Shown one piece after another: positions 1-10,906 of a DNA stretch of 64,000 nt (positions are counted from its first letter, which is position 1; each line of letters begins with the position of its first letter). Source of the DNA: Pyrrhosoma nymphula (taxonomy: Eukaryota > Arthropoda > Insecta > Odonata > Coenagrionidae); NCBI GenBank assembly GCA_963573305.1, contig OY754338.1, positions 45,969,531-46,033,530 on the forward strand, written 5' to 3'. The translations under genes and the position numbers were made by a program. A model generated the notes under the pieces. That model ran no database searches and was not told the origin of the DNA. It worked only from the letters and a program-made list of their open reading frames with translations.

Positions 1-1296
1 TAATCCGATTTAATTTATTATGATTTTCTTCTAAACGCGAAATATTACATTTATTATTATACTTCCTGAAAATAAATATCAACATGTCAAGTCCAGCATT
101 TAAAAAAATTCAATATAGGTAATTTCGTCTAAATATCTACTACCGCGTCGAACCCTCTAGTTTCAACGTCCTTAAATTAAGGAAAAAATTTTAAAATGAA
201 ATTATTGTATCATTTCCACAACTGCCTGAATAGTGAGTTCCAACGCATAAAAATAGACACAACTAAAATGAGGTCCAAGAATTTCTATTCGACTTCCTTA
301 AAAAAGTTTAAAAAATCTGCACTCAATGACGCAAAAATACCGCCCAAGCCACCTTAAGTCACATAAGAAACAGAGTCGCAATACATTCGTAGATTATGAG
401 GTGACCTTCGTTAATAGTCATCTACTCACTCATATTGTGTCATTTTGCGGCCACAAATCCATATCTATGGGCAAATTTCTCTTCATTAATAACTTTTAAG
501 CCATTGAGCAGGCCTGTTGTGTACGCCGATGAATTCGGACATAACCTTAAGTCACCATTTCGTAATGACTGGTGCATCTCACGGCATTACACCCGTCGTA
601 ATGACGTTAACTAATGACAGTTCATTAAGATCACTGATACGAGACATACGTTGCATGACAACAGACTACAGAGAGATTGATTTGTTCGATACAACATTCG
701 ATAATTATTGTGGAAATTAAAGTCACGATGATGAATACTTCATCATTAAAGATGATGTAATCTAGGTTGAAAAGATTAGTTGATGCCATGATCAGATAGC
801 CGGTCATGAAAGTTAATTAACGGGTGTGAGTTTTCTATACACACTATGAATTTGAAAAAAAATTGAGACACGGAGTAAGAAAGGGGTAAGCATACTAGCC
901 ATATTTAAAAGAGACGGTCACCATCTAGAGACACCGCAGATTCCCGCCCTGCTATGGCAGAGCCGGGGAAGGAAGAAGGTGAGCAGCTATTCATTTTGAG
1001 GGGAAAGCTAAGAGAGAGAAAGCTAAGAAAGAGATACTGGGTAGGTGCCCAGGAAATTGTGAGGGTTCTTCCAGTGAGAAAGCCAATTCATAGATGCTAT
1101 TGTATATTTTGTCCTGAGAAAGGAATAATAAAAAATTTGGTTTGTATTGAAATATACTGTGGAAAAACTACAAAATTGTTTTTGAACAACTGCATCGCCT
1201 CTCACTCCGATGGCAAGAAACGTCACAAGTAATTATAAGAAAATAAGAACTTTTTTCCATCATGGATCATCATCAACAGTATAACCAAAGATATAC
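1..1296. other. AT-rich DNA, no recognised feature
   Basis: No gene or repeat is recognised. A plus-strand frame at 954-1232 (92 codons, basic, from ATG) has no family resemblance I can name, and a minus-strand frame overlaps most of it. I treat both as chance. Confidence 0.5.
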
Positions 1297-1650
1297 AACT
1301 ACATCTACATAGTACACTGTGAGCTACCGCATAGGCGTGTGGCAGGGGATGTTAGGACACCAGCCCTGTAAAGGTGTAAATGTTGTTGGGAGGTGAAAAG
1401 GTGAAGGGTATATAGGAGTGCTTTAAGTGAATCTCAGTTTTTTTATTATTATTAATTGTTCGAGGAAAGAACTAATTTTTGTACCTATCTCTTCGGCAAT
1501 GTATATATCTTATTTTACCTTTCCTGTGGACCTAGAGATTTATTGTGTCGTAAAAACTATATTCTCTATGTCCCAATGAAACAAACTAATTCTGAATTTC
1601 TCAAGCAATCTTAGCCTCGGCCCATTGTTGTTTTCATTAGAATGTTGTAT
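1297..1650 (-). mobile_element. LINE family A, 5'-truncated 3' end
   Basis: Read on the minus strand, this matches the 3' part of the element at 2985-4942. It carries the C-terminal coding tail around LRLLEKFRISLFHWDIEN (1545-1615), which pairs with the LRLLEQLRIDIFQSDTEN stretch of the longer copy. It then has the shared 3' UTR phrase GGTGTCCTAACA followed by CACACGCCTA, and ends in a short GTAGATGTAG-type tail near 1300. Only the last ~350 bases remain, which is normal 5' truncation for target-primed reverse transcription. The coding part has a small deletion and stops, so this is a dead copy. Confidence 0.82.
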
Positions 1651-2969
1651 CGCAAAATGATTGCTGTAAGTATACTTCCACTTCTTCACATATATTTTTT
1701 TAACTTCTTTTCTCTGCAACTCTTCGGTAGGATTTCTTCGTTTGCGACTTTTTCCACCCATTTGATGATATTAATTTTTCGACAACACCGTATCTCCATC
1801 GCTTCTATTTTTTTTCCCAGCAGGTGTTATTGTCCAGGTCTTAGTACTATATGAAACCCAATCCAAATGTATATTTTATTAAAGTCATTTCCTACCTCCA
1901 GGCTTGTGCTACTACCGTTACGAATAACAGCAGCGAAAAAAATGTCCTTTTTCGTCTTTAGTAATGTACCAGAATAAAAGAGATGAAAGAGGACAAGAAA
2001 AGTCAAAAGTTAGTGGACGAGCTATGAGGAGGAACCCGAATATGAAATATCGGAGAGGAGAAGATGAGTTGGGGGAGATTTGTGGATAATACAGTTATAG
2101 CGTGCAAAGGATATGTAAGAGAGGAGACAGGATGATCGTGAGCTGCATGAAAATAGGGAATCCTTCGGGACGCGCCATCTTCGATTGTGTAGGGAACGTC
2201 GGATCACAGCGAGGGAATGAAGAATATCTAAGCTGGAGATAAGATTGAAAGGCTCCATAGATGAAAGATATCACAACTTGAGCTGCGAGATAATAAGAAC
2301 CGAGTCTCGGTTTCGCCTTTGAAAGCCATTTTGACTCCAATAACGGCCAGCTAGGAATGCCGTAGCTTGGTTAGAGGGTGTAGATTAAAATGACTGAGGC
2401 TTAATAAAAAAAGGTAATAGAATCCCTAGAGATCGGGAAGAATTGAGAGGAAGAGGGTTTAATGACCACGTAAACGATCGATAAATATATGCGACCGATA
2501 AATATACATTTTTAATTTTTATAATTTTTCAGTGTAAAATTTTCTTAAATTCATTATCATTATGTCATGTTATTGGGAAACTGATGGTAGCCCAGTAGAT
2601 ATGAGTATGTTTATCCTGGGCAACCTAATGCTTCATTTCCATTTGTTCATTTTTCTGTAAACAATGTGAAGTGATTAAATTAATTCTTATTTATTCTGAC
2701 AGATGGCGTGAAAATAGACTTACAGATGGGAGAAATATCCTGGGATAGGTTTATAAAGAGTAAACATTAATTGAACTAATAGAGAGATGATTGGTTAATA
2801 CCTAAGATCGACACCAGGAGGAACAGTAGTGGCTACGATTGAATGCATGATTAAGAACCAAAAAAGGACTCTTATTAACAACTCTAACAAATGTTCATTT
2901 TTTCCACCGCATTATATATGAGATCTGACTCGACAAGATTTTGAATAATGATGAAACATGAGGAATTGA
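1651..2969. other. Unassigned DNA
   Basis: No recognised gene. At 2020-2340 two minus-strand frames (78 and 81 codons) overlap each other in a purine-rich stretch. Neither resembles a known family. Confidence 0.45.
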
Positions 2970-3380
2970 GTGGTAGGTAAACAAGTAATGATTGTCATGC
3001 CCCCTAAATATGTTGTACAACTTGTAATTGACATGAGAGAATTGTACAACTTGGTCAAAAAGTCCACTACGGTAGGTGACAAATCGAAGGAATTTGAAGC
3101 AAAAGAAAGTTACGCTGCGCAACGCTCAAAAACTAAGAAATCAATGCGTTCTGCATTGAGAAATTTCAAGAAAAAAGTACTTGGTGAATTACTCGAAGAA
3201 AATCCGAAATCTTTTTGGTCATATGCGAGAGAGCTCCAGGGAAAATCTTCAACCGTAGATTCGTTATTTGATAAAGATGGCAAACTTGTCACCGAAAATA
3301 TTGACAAAGCTAACACGTTAAATTCCCACTTCGAAAGTGTATACACTACAGACAATACTGCATGTAATTTTGAAATTTAA
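2970..3380 (+). pseudogene. LINE A ORF2, linker between endonuclease and RT
   Basis: This 136-codon stretch is the basic, helical linker that precedes the RT in CR1/L2-type ORF2 proteins. Its end reads SLFDKDGKLVTENIDKANTLN, resembling the 'slfnkdGklvtdn..kAe.lN..F.svft' segment that usually lies just upstream of the RT fingers. The TAA at 3378-3380 is followed without a frame change by the RT segment starting at 3381, so it is a nonsense mutation inside one former ORF and not a true gene end. The first 10-20 codons have no counterpart I can recognise and may be flanking DNA. No ATG start is required or implied. Confidence 0.75.
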
Positions 3381-3395
3381 TTCACTGAGGAACCG

Positions 3396-4211
3396 ATGAA
3401 AGAAATCACTATTCAACGCGATGGGATAACTAAACAACTACAGCCGATAAAAAATAGTAAATCTCCGGGTCCGGAGGGAATACCCGCGCGTGTCATCAAG
3501 GAGTTATCGCCACAGATCGCACCGTTCTTAGACATAATATTCAAGAAGTCATCGTCTGAAGGAAAGATACCATTAGACTGGAAAATTGCAAACGCTACAC
3601 CGATATTCAAAAAGGGAAATAAACACGACCCAGGGAACTATCGACCAATTTCATTAACGTCGATTATAGGCAAGATACTCGAACATATCGTTGTTAGCAA
3701 TATCATGACGTTCCTGGACAGTCGTAACGTCCTCCATGGCTCTCAGCACGGCTTCCGGAAAGGTAGATCATGTGAAACACAACTCGCGCTCTTTCTTCAT
3801 GACGTTCTCAAATCTGGTGAATCGAAAAGACAAGTTGACGCATTATTTCTAAATTTTAAGAAAGCTTTCGACACGGTACCTCATGACAAACTTTTATACA
3901 AATTACAGTCATGCGGCCTAAACGAAACAGTAGTAAACTGGATACGCGACTTTCTGAGTGGTCGTAAGCAAAAGGTAGTTCTTGACGGAATTAGCTCTGA
4001 TGTAGTTAAAGTGACATCAGGTGTCCCGCAAGGAAGCGTGATCGGACCCCTTTTGTTCATTATATACATAAATGATCTATGCTCTCGAATAAGCAGTAAA
4101 ATACGTCTATTTTCCGACGACGCTGTCATCTATCGTGAAATTAGTGATCACTCTGACTTTGAAACTCTATCATCGGATTTAAACAACGTTCATGTGTGGA
4201 GCCAAGAGTGA
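3396..4211 (+). pseudogene. LINE A reverse transcriptase core
   Basis: This is the fingers and palm of a non-LTR reverse transcriptase, the enzyme that copies LINE RNA into DNA at a nicked target. Visible landmarks are SPGPEGIP (residues 23-30), NYRPISL (81-87), GFRKGRSCETQL (119-130), motif A LNFKKAFD (152-159), SGVPQGSVIGPLLF (208-221) and FSDD (239-242). Motif A normally begins with a catalytic Asp; here it is Asn (codon AAT at 3852-3854). The usual YADD/FADD box reads FSDD, keeping both aspartates. The segment ends at a TGA (4209-4211) where relatives carry Trp, and the same frame continues downstream with GLELNLSK. It is inactive twice over: missing catalytic residue and truncation. Confidence 0.9.
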
Positions 4212-4830
4212 GGACTCGAACTTAATCTGAGCAAATGCACGGCGGTACATTTCTTGCGGAGGTCGTCCAACTATTGCCATGTATATGCTGTGGATGGTGT
4301 TAACATAAAGGCGACAGATGAAGTGAAATACCTGTGAGTTACGATAACTTCGGACCTATCGTGGGGAACACATATAAGAAATATTTGTAGCAGAGCTCTG
4401 AAGAAGCTAGGATTCGTCAAGCGTATTGTGGGAAGATTTTCGGATGAAAAAGTAAAAGAGAGGTGCTATTTCTCACTCGTCCGGCCACACCTTGAATATG
4501 CAGCGAGCATATGGGATCCGGTGCAGAAAGACTTAGTCCGGGAACTTAATAAAATACAAATACAGCTACGGGCGTACAGACCGCGTTACACAGATGTTAA
4601 ACGAATTAGGCTGGGAGCCGCTAGAGACTCGGAGACTGCGCGATAGGCTTAGATTGCTTGAACAATTGAGAATAGATATCTTTCAGAGCGACACGGAGAA
4701 CATCCTATTAGAACCCCACTATATTTCCAGGTCCGACAGAAAAGATAAATTAAGAGAGATATTTTGCCGAACGGATAGGTATGGGAATTCGTTTTTCCCC
4801 CGAACATTAAGGGACTATAATAAATGCTAG
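4212..4830 (+). pseudogene. LINE A ORF2 C-terminal region
   Basis: This continues the RT ORF after its TGA. It opens with GLELNLSKC (thumb region), passes a second TGA at 4335-4337, then reads GRFSDEKVKERCYFSLVRPH and LEYAASIWDP, the conserved 'tl..s.vrp.LeYas.vWdP' block of CR1/L2/Jockey elements. Near 4560-4590 the frame moves by +1, and the tail resumes as MLNELGWEPLETRRLRDRLR through to LRDYNKC and a stop at 4828-4830. The frameshift and stops prevent a functional product. The 3' UTR follows directly. Confidence 0.85.
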
Positions 4831-4942
4831 GCGTAATTTCATTAGAGCGTGTCCATTTTAAATGTAAACGGCTGGTGTCCTAACACCCCCCGCCACACGC
4901 CTATTGAGGCGGCTTGAGTGGAAATATGTAGATGTAGATGAA

Positions 4943-5327
4943 ATATACGTATACAGTACAGAGTTTTCATAAACAAAAGAACTGCTCGAAGGAACTACAT
5001 TTTCATAGACCGTTGTGAGCATCCGGCTCAAATTTGGACAAACAATTCCTAATTGGACGGATAAAATTCCAAACTAACGTTTCTCAATATAAAATGCAAA
5101 ACTGCCATACTTATAGCATTTAAATTTTATCAGGGGTGCTTCAAAATTACCTTCTCATTTCGAGTTCAGTTAAATTAACTGGGGGATCTTTATATCAATT
5201 ACGTCTTAACACAAGACAGAATAATATTTGGCATTAAAAAGGGAATTATTTCTGTCTTAAATCATCTAATATACATACAAAACCATCAAGCCATTCCCAC
5301 TTGGGGCACGCCAAGTCACAAACTGAG
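4943..5327. other. Spacer between LINE A and LINE B copies
   Basis: AT-rich DNA with no recognised gene. The expected 3' part of the neighbouring minus-strand LINE B is not found here, so that element ends abruptly at about 5328. Confidence 0.5.
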
Positions 5328-5462
5328 TTATTGTCTGTCTAAAACTGTCTCCGTCATCAGCTCCCTTTTATTATTGAACGCTTCCTTCGCTAGCGCTATT
5401 CTCCTCCTAATGTCTTTGCTACTATGTCCTCTTTCTTCTAGCGTACTACCCAAGTAATTAAA
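5328..5462 (-). pseudogene. LINE B post-RT remnant
   Basis: In frame with the RT after its TAA, 44 codons read FNYLGSTLEERGHSSKDIRR and RIALAKEAFNNKREL, ending at a stop at 5328-5330. This is the start of the post-RT region that precedes the 'sv.lYG.etWt' block in related copies. Its sudden end marks the 3' breakpoint of the element. Confidence 0.8.
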
Positions 5463-6353
5463 TTATTCTACTTGCTCCAGTTTGTGACTTCCTACTCTTA
5501 TCACCAGCTTCGCTTTCTTTGTCCTACTGAATCTCATTACTTTTGTTTTCCTATTATTTATCTTCATTCCGTATTTCTCACACTGCTTTTCCAGTGCATC
5601 TACTAAAGTTTGCAGTCCTTTCGATGACCGACTCACCAACGCCTGGTCGTCTGCGAATCTAACCGACTTTATCCACCGGCCTCCTACTTCCATTCCCACA
5701 TCTAGCTCATCCCATGCCTCTCTTACCATTTCCTCAGCATAGATGTTAAAAAGTAAAGGCGACAACAGGCACCCTTGCCGTTCCCCGCGACCTATAACTG
5801 CCCACCCTGATTCACCGTCGGCTACCCTTACCTGAGCCCTCTGTCCCATATATAAGTTTCGGATGAGTCTCCTATCACGCAAATCTATTCCTATTTTCCC
5901 CAGTATCTGTATTAGTTTCTCCCAGTTTACTCTGTCAAACGCCTTTTCGAAATCTAAAAAACAAGCGAAAACATCCTGATTATGCTCTATGTTTCTATCT
6001 ATAAGTGTCCTCATTACCGCAATCGCGTCTCTGGTTTCCCTCCCCTTCCTGAACCCAAATTGGTCATCGCCTAAATAGCACTTTGCTCTGCTCTCCAACC
6101 TTCTATTTAGTATTCTAAGCAACACTTTTGCTGCGTGCGAAATTAAACTGATTGTTCTATACTCCTCGCATTCTGACGCTTTCTTCTTCTTCGGGATAGG
6201 TATTAATACTGTTTTCACGAAATCCTCTGGCCATACTCCTTCCTCGTAGATCCTGCGAATAAGTTCGAAAAACGATTTTCTCCCCTTACTACCTAGATTC
6301 TTCAGTAGCTCCGAAGGTAGGTTATCGGTTCCCACGGCTTTTCTACCCTTCAT
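5463..6353 (-). pseudogene. LINE B reverse transcriptase domain
   Basis: A 296-codon RT segment with intact catalytic motifs: KAVGTDNLPSELLK (residues 5-18), EYRTISLISHAAKVLLRILN (64-83), GDDQFGFRKGRETRDAI (95-111), motif A FLDFEKAFDRVNW (132-144) with Asp134, ERQGCLLSPLLFNIY (191-205) and FADD (233-236). It ends at TAA (5463-5465), and the same frame carries on as FNYLGSTLEERGHSSKD in the next feature, so that stop is a nonsense mutation. The preceding endonuclease-linker segment is one base out of frame. The RT core is the least damaged coding sequence in the window and suggests a fairly recent copy, but it cannot be made as a full protein. Confidence 0.92.
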
Positions 6354-7140
6354 CTCTCTTAATGCCCAATTTTATTTCACTCTCAAGTAACTCTGGTCCG
6401 AGGCTATCCTTATCTATTGTTCCTTCATCCTCTAGATAAAAGCTAAGGGTTCCATTCTCGCTGTCATATAGCTCCTCTACGAATTCTCTCCATCTTTCTT
6501 GGATATCTTCCTGTTCGATTAATATCTTCCCTGTTTTGTCCTTAACCTTTGGTATCGTTTGACCTCTCTTACCACTCGATAACATTTTCACCTCGGCGTA
6601 CAAAGCGCCCACTTCCCCCTCCTCCTGAATCTTTTCCATTTCCTCACATTGTCCCTTCCACCAGTTTTCTTTTGCCCGATTGGTCACTTGCCTGAGTTTA
6701 TTATTCAATTCCTTGTACTTCCTCTTCCCTACGTTGGTGTTCACGTTTTTCCATATCCTTCTCTCCTTCATTTTCTTTGTCATTTCTTCTGTAACCCACT
6801 GCTTCTTAACCCTCTTCTTTTCCACCGTTCCTATTGTTTTCTCTGCCACTCCTGCAATGCCTGTTTTTATAACCTCCAATCTCTTCTCTATGGTTTCCAT
6901 CCGCTTCTCTTCACCTATGTTCTTTTCTACCAGCTCTTGGTATTCCCTCCTTTTCAACCCTTTCAATGCTTCAAGGTTCCACCTCTTTATCTTCCTACCT
7001 TTACAAAGCCTTTTGAATCTAACTTCACACTTCATCATCACCAAGTTATGATCAGAGTCCGCATCCGCCCCTGAATAGCTACGAGAGTTTTTTACACTGT
7101 TCCTAAATCTCTGCCTCACCATTATATAATCAGGGTTCAT
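6343..7140 (-). pseudogene. LINE B endonuclease C-terminus and linker
   Basis: The first ~35 residues are the end of an APE-type endonuclease: DYIMVRQRFRNSV, then GADADSDHNLV with the SDH triad (residues 29-31) that supplies the catalytic His. The rest (about 35-250) is a Lys/Glu/Arg-rich linker, including KDKTGKILIEQEDIQERWREF, the short block that usually precedes the RT. The frame ends at 6343 through a single extra G in a G run around 6366-6368. Allowing for it, the peptide joins smoothly to the RT segment that starts at 6353. The endonuclease N-terminus with its metal-binding residues is absent. Confidence 0.86.
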
Positions 7141-7146
7141 ATCAGG

Positions 7147-7398
7147 TTATGTTTTTATTTCTGTGCCCAGAGTAAGAATTACTGACATTCATGTCGTATT
7201 ACGGTGGAACCACCTCAATCGTACGCTTACCGCTAGATTATCCTAATAATTATAATTCACGTGCGGGAAGCTTTACTACGCAATATTAAAAAAAATGAAT
7301 CGAGAATTATGAATTGAAATGTATAAAAAAAATATGTTTGCTCAAGCTTCGGATTGGAGGCACATCCGCAAATAAAAAAATCTTCGCGAAGCAGTTGG
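7147..7398. other. AT-rich spacer
   Basis: No gene or repeat recognised between the LINE B 5' breakpoint and the purine-rich tract. Confidence 0.45.
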
Positions 7399-7870
7399 CA
7401 ACGCCGACGGGCGAATAGGAGTAAAAGGCATCGGAGAAGAAGGGAGTAGGAGGGTAGAGATAATGGGGAGAGGGTGAGGTTGTGGGAATGGGGGGGAAGA
7501 GTTACCGGGGGAGGGGGGGTAGGAAAAGAAGGCAACGGAGTAGAAATCCGGGAGGAAGGGCATGCCGGGTGGGAGGTAGGAGGAGTTAGGAAGAGAAGGG
7601 ATGTAGAGAAAGGGTAAGGGGAAATAAAAGATAGGGAGTGGCGTGGTGGCGGTAGCGAGAAACAGAAAATAACCCCATCGGTCGTGTCCCCCTCTTGTTG
7701 CGGTTAAGGTGAGAGGTTCTCGGGGAGAGGGATTTTGGCAAAAGATAGGACGAGGGGGACGAATAGTCTTTTGATGATGAGGGGGGAAGAGGGGAGGAAT
7801 GGAAGGAAGAAGGCAAAAGGGGCGAGTAAAGATTGAGAGATGGATCTTATTGAGAAGAGAGGAGGGGGAA
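7399..7870 (+). repeat. Purine-rich, G-run-rich tract
   Basis: About 470 bases in which the plus strand is mostly G and A, with many runs of three to seven G. The segment near 7464-7497 holds four G-runs with short spacers and fits the G-quadruplex pattern; 7505-7519 adds two more long G-runs. The complementary pyrimidine strand gives long Pro/Ser/Leu-rich open frames with no family resemblance, which I read as compositional artefacts. Confidence 0.7.
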
Positions 7871-8320
7871 GAGAAAAATAGCACGCACTGCCCAAGAGAT
7901 ACTTCACTACCGTTTTCGAAGGCAGACACGAGTATATTATTGATTTATCGACGATATGACGACGTCACGATGTTGATCATCGTTTAATTTGAGAAGTATC
8001 TGCTTCAAAAGAAACACAGACCAAGGAGGGGAGATAAGTAAGATTGTGGAAAAGAGCACACTAAGGCCAAGCAATTAGCGAACGAGGTATCGACTATATA
8101 TCAACAACGCGATGAATATCGTTCAAATCGAGGAATTTCTGATAAATGAAGTTCGCGCAGAACTAGGAGGGGTAGAAAGAGAGAGAGAGTAGACCAGGGC
8201 CAAGCAATATTCAATTATCATTTTTGACTCTATATACAAAGATTTTATCGAGATATCGACGTCATGATGATTATCGTACTCTTTGTGAAATATCGGCTAC
8301 ATAAAGTTTTCACTGCATTC
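7859..8320 (+). repeat. Degenerate tandem repeat, three units of about 140-165 bp
   Basis: Three head-to-tail units start near 7859, 8023 and 8164. Each opens with AGGAGGGG and a GA-rich run. Units 2 and 3 share GGCCAAGCAAT and GACT(C)TATATA. Units 1 and 3 share the pattern GATTTATCGA, then GACGTCA(C/T)GATG, then ATCATCGT or TTATCGT, then a GA(G)AA(G)TATC(T/G)GC block. Units are well diverged and the middle one is shorter. It may be an old minisatellite or the tandem subterminal array of a lost transposon. Confidence 0.6.
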
Positions 8321-9998
8321 TCGATAGCACCGCCCATGCCATAATGTTCCCTATGTCGATGAATGAAAAAATAACGCGAAAAGGCGTAATGTCGCCTGGC
8401 GGCCAGAATAATCTAAGTATAAAAAAATATCTTATCATTCGTGAAAAAGCAGTCAAAATTTAAAAAAGAAATTTAAACACACAACACTAATCACTTCAGC
8501 GCTTTCAATAAAATAAATAGGCGAGGTTTAGCGGAGGTTACAGTACAACACGGGAGAAGGTATAATATTTTTTCATTTTTCAAATTTATTTCACGGTAAA
8601 AAATTAAACATTTTAGAAAATGCAGCAGATATCTAACAATCAGCAATTAAAAATGTTGTAATTTAGCTTCAAAATGGAAAAATGATCGAATGAAGGAGTC
8701 TAATGATGGATGGATTTGCTTTATATTAATCAGAATAACTTAGTACTACTCAATAAGCCCTTATATCAACAAATCTGGCTGCCGCATCGCCATGCTTCTG
8801 TGGTGACAGTTACACAGCTCAATCTATTGAATTTAAAATGGCAGAATATGCCTTTCAACTGCTTATACGTTTCAAATGATCGTTAGGTTCAGTGAACACT
8901 AGTTACTGTGCTTAATTTTAACTGGAAATTTATACTTTATTACTCTGATTGCTTTATTTTTCGAAATAAGAAAATACACTACACAATATTTTACTGAAAT
9001 GCACTAATATTTTGAAACAGAAAGGAGATTTAATTAGTTAATCGAACTATGCCGTCAACATTTCTATTAACACTATAATTTTATCCCCAGAGTCAATGAC
9101 CGTTGATTAAAAACCTGACTTATTCATGCGTTCGTTACTCAGAACTATTTTTTCATGCAAAAAATAACATTTCAAACTAAATTGTTTCACAGAATCCTGA
9201 ACGAGGCGATAAAGGACGTGTACACGTCATTACTTCAAGGCAAAAATACTCTTCAGTTAGCATATGAGCGCTTTATAAAATACTAGAGATAAAAAGTTGG
9301 AAGCAATTTTAACACCTCCTAATTAAGTGATTTAATTTTGTTGAAAGTCGAAATGAAATTAGTCATGATTCATGCGGTTTGTAATTTCCTTCTGATATAG
9401 TAAGCGGTCAAATATCACGACAATTTTTTAAAGAAATACTTGCCAAACAGCTGTAATATGAAGGGTGAGAGTTAACAGACGTTTGTCAATGAAAAGAACG
9501 TCGGAAGTCGATTTCATCCCGCATAAAAGAAAAGGCGCAACCTCAACGCTCGTGACATTTCAATCAGGTTTCAATTTCCTGAGCTCCCACACTATTGAGA
9601 AAGAAAAAATAGATCGAATATTGGGGTTTTCCTCTCTCTCTCTCTTCCCAATCCTTTCTATGGTTGATCGCCTGAGAGCGTCTCTTTATTTTATATACAT
9701 TTTTTTTGTGGACACTTCCAGGGAACTTTGTTGCGGGGCTGTTTCCTTTTTGCCTCGAAAGCAAAGCGATCTCTCCCGACAAAAGCCACAAAAGCAGTAT
9801 GAGATCCTTCTCCACTTTCCTTCGGTATCTCCATTCCTCCTCTTATACGTTTCAGGTCTTCCTTGGCTTTCTTTCTAAGCCCTTCCGACGATCAAGGGGA
9901 AAAACGAAGATAATTACAGCTCCCACAAGAGAATATTTTCCCTCACTAATCAACACTCTCTGAAAACTTTTAGTTTTTTCACAAACACAAACAGAAGC
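8321..9998. other. AT-rich DNA, no recognised feature
   Basis: No gene recognised. A (CT)n microsatellite lies near 9634-9650. The plus-strand frame 9465-9878 (137 codons) has an opposing open frame and no recognisable motif. Confidence 0.45.
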
Positions 9999-10376
9999 TA
10001 GAATATATAAAACTATAAATAGATCAATAATAACTCATGGCATTGAAGCTAGAGTGACAACAACACACACAGATAGATTACTAGAAGCGAACGTAATTAA
10101 GAACCTCTGAAAAATATTTGGAAAGACAGCATAAGATTGAATAGGCAATAACTACGTAAGAGAGAAATGCAAAATAACACAAATAAACACACAGTATAAA
10201 AAGTGAAGAAATATATGGAATAACCACATAAACTGAATGGAAGACAACACGATAGTGGTAAGAGAGCAGTGCCCTGAAGGAAAAAAAGCTGGACGATCCA
10301 CAAAGAGATGGAAAAAATGTGAGGAATATGAATTGGCATTGATTAGGCCTGCTAGACGAAGAAGAGAAACCATTTT
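9999..10376 (+). mobile_element. LINE family C, C-terminal/3' fragment
   Basis: In broken plus frames this reads ITHGIEARVTTTHTDRLLEA, then (after a stop) IFGKTA, REKCKITQI, NNHIN and finally KKAGRSTKRWKKCEEY. The order 'ltyGsEaW..t..d..lleaaem..lR.i.GktR.D', 'iR.eckv..in', 'W..Hi.Rm', 'GrrsvGRP.kRW' is the conserved C-terminal region of a common arthropod non-LTR retrotransposon group, distinct from families A and B here. Several stops interrupt it. No RT domain lies upstream, so only the tail of the element is present. Confidence 0.75.
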
Positions 10377-10800
10377 TTTTTAGAGAATGTCACTTAAATG
10401 TTTAGTCGATATAGGGATACATTCAGAGTGATACCATATGGTTTAATGAGGTTATAACTGCCATTCCCCTACAGAATGGTGAACAACCACAAGACTTTTA
10501 AAGTTATCTGGTTATCTAGCGATATTAAATCGAGACTTAAAAGTAAAAAGTATTCATTATCCGAAGTAATGTGAACTGAGGTGGATACCAGACAATGGAA
10601 AACTTGGTTGATACGAAAGGCTTATACGCGCGAAAAAATTGCGACAAAAATTAGGTATCTCTATACTTGAACATGCTTCAAATTTTTAAATGGTTGGCAT
10701 AAAGTATTTTAGTGAATCTCTATTTATTTGGAAATCTAACTGATTGACGAATTTTCATGCTCATTCGCAGGAGCTAAATTACTTTATACAGCCGCAGCAA
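10377..10800. other. AT-rich spacer
   Basis: Nothing recognised in this stretch. Confidence 0.4.
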
Positions 10801-10830
10801 AAGGACTTGAACCCCAGATAATAATGAACC
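10800..10830 (-). repeat. Possible tRNA-type B box (SINE relic)
   Basis: On the minus strand the segment reads GGGGTTCAAGTCC, an excellent RNA polymerase III B box match. It resembles the B-box context at 30958-30968. No convincing A box lies at the correct distance, so at most this is a decayed SINE head. Confidence 0.35.
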
Positions 10831-10906
10831 TCAATTATTAGTAGTCAGAATATTGAGTCTCAACTGAATGAAGTTGCAAAATAGAAAGGTTCGAACAATG
10901 TAAATA

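Larger units (their letters stand above)
2985..4942 (+). mobile_element. LINE family A (CR1/L2-like), near 2 kb copy
   Basis: A non-LTR retrotransposon copy running from the endonuclease-RT linker to the 3' end. Its 3' UTR holds the GGTGTCCTAACA and CACACGCCTA phrases also seen at 1297-1650 and 13345-13420, and it finishes in GTAGATGTAGATG (near 4930-4942), a short-repeat tail typical of CR1/L2-group LINEs rather than poly(A). The endonuclease is missing, so the copy is 5' truncated. The coding region has in-frame stops at 3378-3380, 4209-4211 and 4335-4337 and a frameshift near 4560-4590, so it cannot move itself. The exact 5' junction is uncertain by some tens of bases. Confidence 0.88.
5328..7146 (-). 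mobile_element. LINE family B, 1.8 kb copy lacking both ends
   Basis: A non-LTR retrotransposon with an apurinic-endonuclease-type (APE) domain, in the broad group often annotated in arthropods as 'craniofacial development protein 2-like' or endonuclease-reverse transcriptase. The 5' boundary lies just beyond 7140, inside the endonuclease domain. The 3' boundary is near 5328, before the 'YG.etWt.rk' block and 3' UTR that other copies in this window keep (11060-11400, 38680-39290, 17828-18375). Loss of a 3' end is not the usual product of LINE insertion, so a later deletion or rearrangement is inferred. RTE/BovB-like is my best clade guess but is undecided. Confidence 0.88.

Noticed and set aside
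954..1232. 92-codon basic plus frame starting at ATG
   Set aside because: No domain, no upstream or downstream gene signals, and an overlapping frame on the other strand.
6649..7074. Plus-strand frames of 123 and 141 codons
   Set aside because: These are antisense shadows of the LINE B endonuclease-linker segment.
7257..7929. Long Pro/Ser/Leu-rich minus-strand frames
   Set aside because: They mirror the purine-rich plus strand, overlap each other in several frames and match no family.
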